A stretch of 12,452 bases of DNA from Peptostreptococcaceae bacterium (lineage in GTDB: Bacteria > Bacillota_A > Clostridia > Peptostreptococcales > Acidaminobacteraceae), in contig JABXKX010000592.1 in assembly GCA_013619035.1 (NCBI GenBank), forward strand, positions 1-12,452, given 5' to 3'. How positions within the stretch are numbered: position 1 is the stretch's first letter; each line of letters begins with the position of its first letter. The notes beneath the pieces are model-generated. The model saw only the letters and a program-made list of their open reading frames with translations, searched no databases and was not told where the DNA came from. Of the stretch, positions 11,473 through 12,452 are shown one piece after another. A program made the position numbers and the translations under genes.

Positions 11473-11582
11473 CTTCGTATAACCCTATTAATATGGAATG
11501 GGGGTATCTACCGGGGACCAATAATTCCTGCTTACGAAGAAAACACGCAATACGTGTTTTCTTTGTGAGCAGGATTTTTTTT
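11473..11582 (+). promoter_or_regulatory. Purine-type riboswitch, U74 (adenine-like) with C73, ON-type terminator platform
   Basis: P1 pairs 11473-11479 with 11533-11539 (7 bp). P2 pairs 11483-11489 with 11497-11503 around the conserved loop AATATGG. J2/3 is GTATCTACC (11504-11512). P3 pairs 11512-11517 with 11525-11530 around loop CCAATAA. Junction and loop lengths match the B. subtilis xpt aptamer without a gap (window position minus 11458 gives xpt numbering). Ligand-contacting positions 22, 47, 51 and 74 are all U; U74 is the adenine-type base, C74 the guanine type. Position 73 is C where the family has A, and 48 is A where U is usual. The 3' strands of P3 and P1 are also the left arm of the downstream terminator, so ligand binding should prevent termination. 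The ligand is inferred, not known. Confidence 0.9.
11526..11582 (+). terminator. Riboswitch-controlled terminator before the HD hydrolase gene
   Basis: A continuous 22 bp stem pairs 11526-11547 with 11553-11574 (two G-U pairs, loop CAATA), followed by eight T at 11575-11582. The left arm includes the P3 3' strand, J3/1 and the P1 3' strand of the aptamer. If the aptamer holds those bases, only a short 8 bp hairpin (11540-11547 with 11553-11560) can remain, separated by 14 bases from the T run. Confidence 0.92.
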
Positions 11583-11618
11583 GTTTACATTATTTGAAAA
11601 TAACTTAAGGAGAAAAAT

Positions 11619-12164
11619 ATGAGAAAAGGAAAATGTATTAACACATATTCAAAAGGCGAATTTTGGCCTTTGGATCCACTAATCGAAGAAATTAAAATTG
11701 TTGATATTGCACATGCTTTATCAATGTTGTGCAGAGCTAATGGGCATTACTCACACTTTTATAGTGTAGGTCAACATTCGATTAATTGTGCTTATGAAGC
11801 AAAAAATAAAGGATTATCAGAAAAAATTCAACTCGCATGTTTACTTCATGATGCATCTGAAGCATATATATCAGATGTTACAAGGCCAGTTAAAAAACTA
11901 TTGAGTGGATATTTAGAAATTGAAGTAAAACTCCAAACTACAATATATAAAGCATATAAAATAGTTGATTTGACAGATGAAGAGAGAAAAGCAATAGATG
12001 AAATTGACGATGCTATGCTTAGTTATGAAATGAAAGTACTATTAGATATTGATGGAGTAAACAAACTTCAATTAGCAGAGCGATATGATCTGTCATTCAA
12101 GGAATTCAAGGAAGTTAAGAAGGAATTTATTGATATTCTTAATGAACTACTAAATAGAATATAA
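11619..12164 (+). CDS. HD-domain metal-dependent phosphohydrolase, nucleotidase-like
   Basis: A 181-residue cytoplasmic-type protein of the HD superfamily. Visible motifs are DIAHALSMLCRANGH (29-43), FYSVGQHS (47-54) with His53, the central LLHDASEAYISDVTRPVKK (75-93) with the His77-Asp78 pair, Glu81 and Asp86, and a C-terminal IDDAML (129-134) with Asp130/131. His53, His77, Asp78 and one of Asp130/131 are the likely metal ligands. The pattern fits the small HD hydrolases related to the YfbR 5'-deoxynucleotidase group, so dephosphorylation of a nucleoside monophosphate is plausible but not proven. The ribosome site AAGGAG (11607-11612) is 6 bases before ATG. The purine riboswitch in front supports a role in purine metabolism. 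A membrane-protein gene starts 43 bases after the stop and is probably co-transcribed. Confidence 0.85.
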   Translation: MRKGKCINTYSKGEFWPLDPLIEEIKIVDIAHALSMLCRANGHYSHFYSVGQHSINCAYEAKNKGLSEKIQLACLLHDASEAYISDVTRPVKKLLSGYLEIEVKLQTTIYKAYKIVDLTDEERKAIDEIDDAMLSYEMKVLLDIDGVNKLQLAERYDLSFKEFKEVKKEFIDILNELLNRI

Positions 12165-12207
12165 TGGAAAAATTATATATCTAACTATGAAATTTGAGGT
12201 GAATAAA

Positions 12208-12452
12208 ATGATAAAAGTTAAAAAGGGAATGTTATTACTAATAGGTTTGTATTTATCGGCCTTAGGAATTGTACTTTCAATTGTAAGTTCTATTGGAATA
12301 ACGCCAATAAATACTATAACTTATGCAGTAAATATGAAATATCCAACTCTGACACTAGGAGAATGGACGATGATACTGAATTATACATTCATATTTATGC
12401 AAATACTAATTCTAAGAAGAGAGTTTAAATTCAAGGAATTATTTCAAATAGT
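12208..12452 (+). CDS. YczE/YitT-like integral membrane protein, 3' truncated by the window edge
   Basis: ATG at 12208 is preceded by GAGGTGA (12196-12202). The 81 residues visible begin MIKVKKGMLLLIG, with a first membrane helix at about 7-29, a short loop with GITPINTITY, then LTLGEWTMILNYTFIFMQILILRREF, a second helix ending in a basic turn. This fits the start of the YczE-like (COG2364) membrane protein group: an opening small-residue helix, a G-x-(S/T)P-h-(N/S) segment and an LTLGxxT...hhQhhhLRRxF pattern. Function in the group is not established; transport is often suspected. The gap of 43 bases with no terminator implies co-transcription with the HD hydrolase and thus control by the purine riboswitch. 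The gene is too short for the automatic frames and continues beyond the window. Confidence 0.7.
   Translation, partial: MIKVKKGMLLLIGLYLSALGIVLSIVSSIGITPINTITYAVNMKYPTLTLGEWTMILNYTFIFMQILILRREFKFKELFQI

Noticed and set aside
11321..11521. A 66-codon minus-strand frame overlapping the promoter and riboswitch
   Set aside because: It runs antisense through the promoter and aptamer, and has no family resemblance.
11530..11533. Alternative alignment with C11531 as position 74 (guanine type) and position 73 deleted
   Set aside because: It would need a deletion in J3/1 and a bulge in P1. The gapless alignment keeps all stems, loops and the full 7 bp P1, and is preferred, though probing would settle it.

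Overview
The window is AT-rich and looks like a low-GC, Gram-positive-lineage bacterium. The gene set (GroESL, an ECF-type thiamine S-component, a YheI/YheH-like ABC exporter, purine synthesis) and the AT bias suggest an Acholeplasma- or Izemoplasma-like Mollicute, or a related Bacillota; this is a low-confidence inference. TGA is not read as tryptophan: every Trp I checked is TGG. None of the nine stop codons visible is TGA (five TAG, four TAA).

Layout. Positions 2-859 hold the 3' part of an EAL+HDOD signalling protein, closed by an intrinsic terminator. Then comes groES-groEL from a sigma-A-like promoter with no CIRCE element. Three bases after the groEL stop a second promoter begins, leading into a TPP riboswitch with a switchable terminator and then thiT. 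A shared bidirectional terminator separates thiT from a convergent two-gene operon (3732-7593, minus strand) encoding a heterodimeric ABC exporter. A roughly 300 bp divergent intergenic region carries one promoter for the exporter and one for guaB-guaA. The guaBA operon makes GMP from IMP (IMP to XMP to GMP) and ends in a strong terminator at 11018-11068.

After about 320 bp with no gene I can support, a consensus promoter (TTGACA-17-TATAAT) drives a purine-riboswitch leader. This leader controls an HD-domain hydrolase resembling nucleotidase-type HD proteins and, probably, a YczE-like membrane protein cut by the window end. The aptamer aligns without gaps to the purine riboswitch family. It has U at position 74, the adenine-type base, but C at position 73, which is normally A. 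Its expression platform is one 22-bp terminator hairpin that consumes the 3' strands of P3 and P1, so ligand binding should turn the gene on. I regard this last unit as the most interesting part of the window: a possible purine-induced nucleotide salvage or detoxification unit with an atypical aptamer.

Two RNA switches (TPP and purine type) sit in one 12 kb window, both with terminator-based platforms; in both, the 3' strand of P1 also takes part in the alternative fold.
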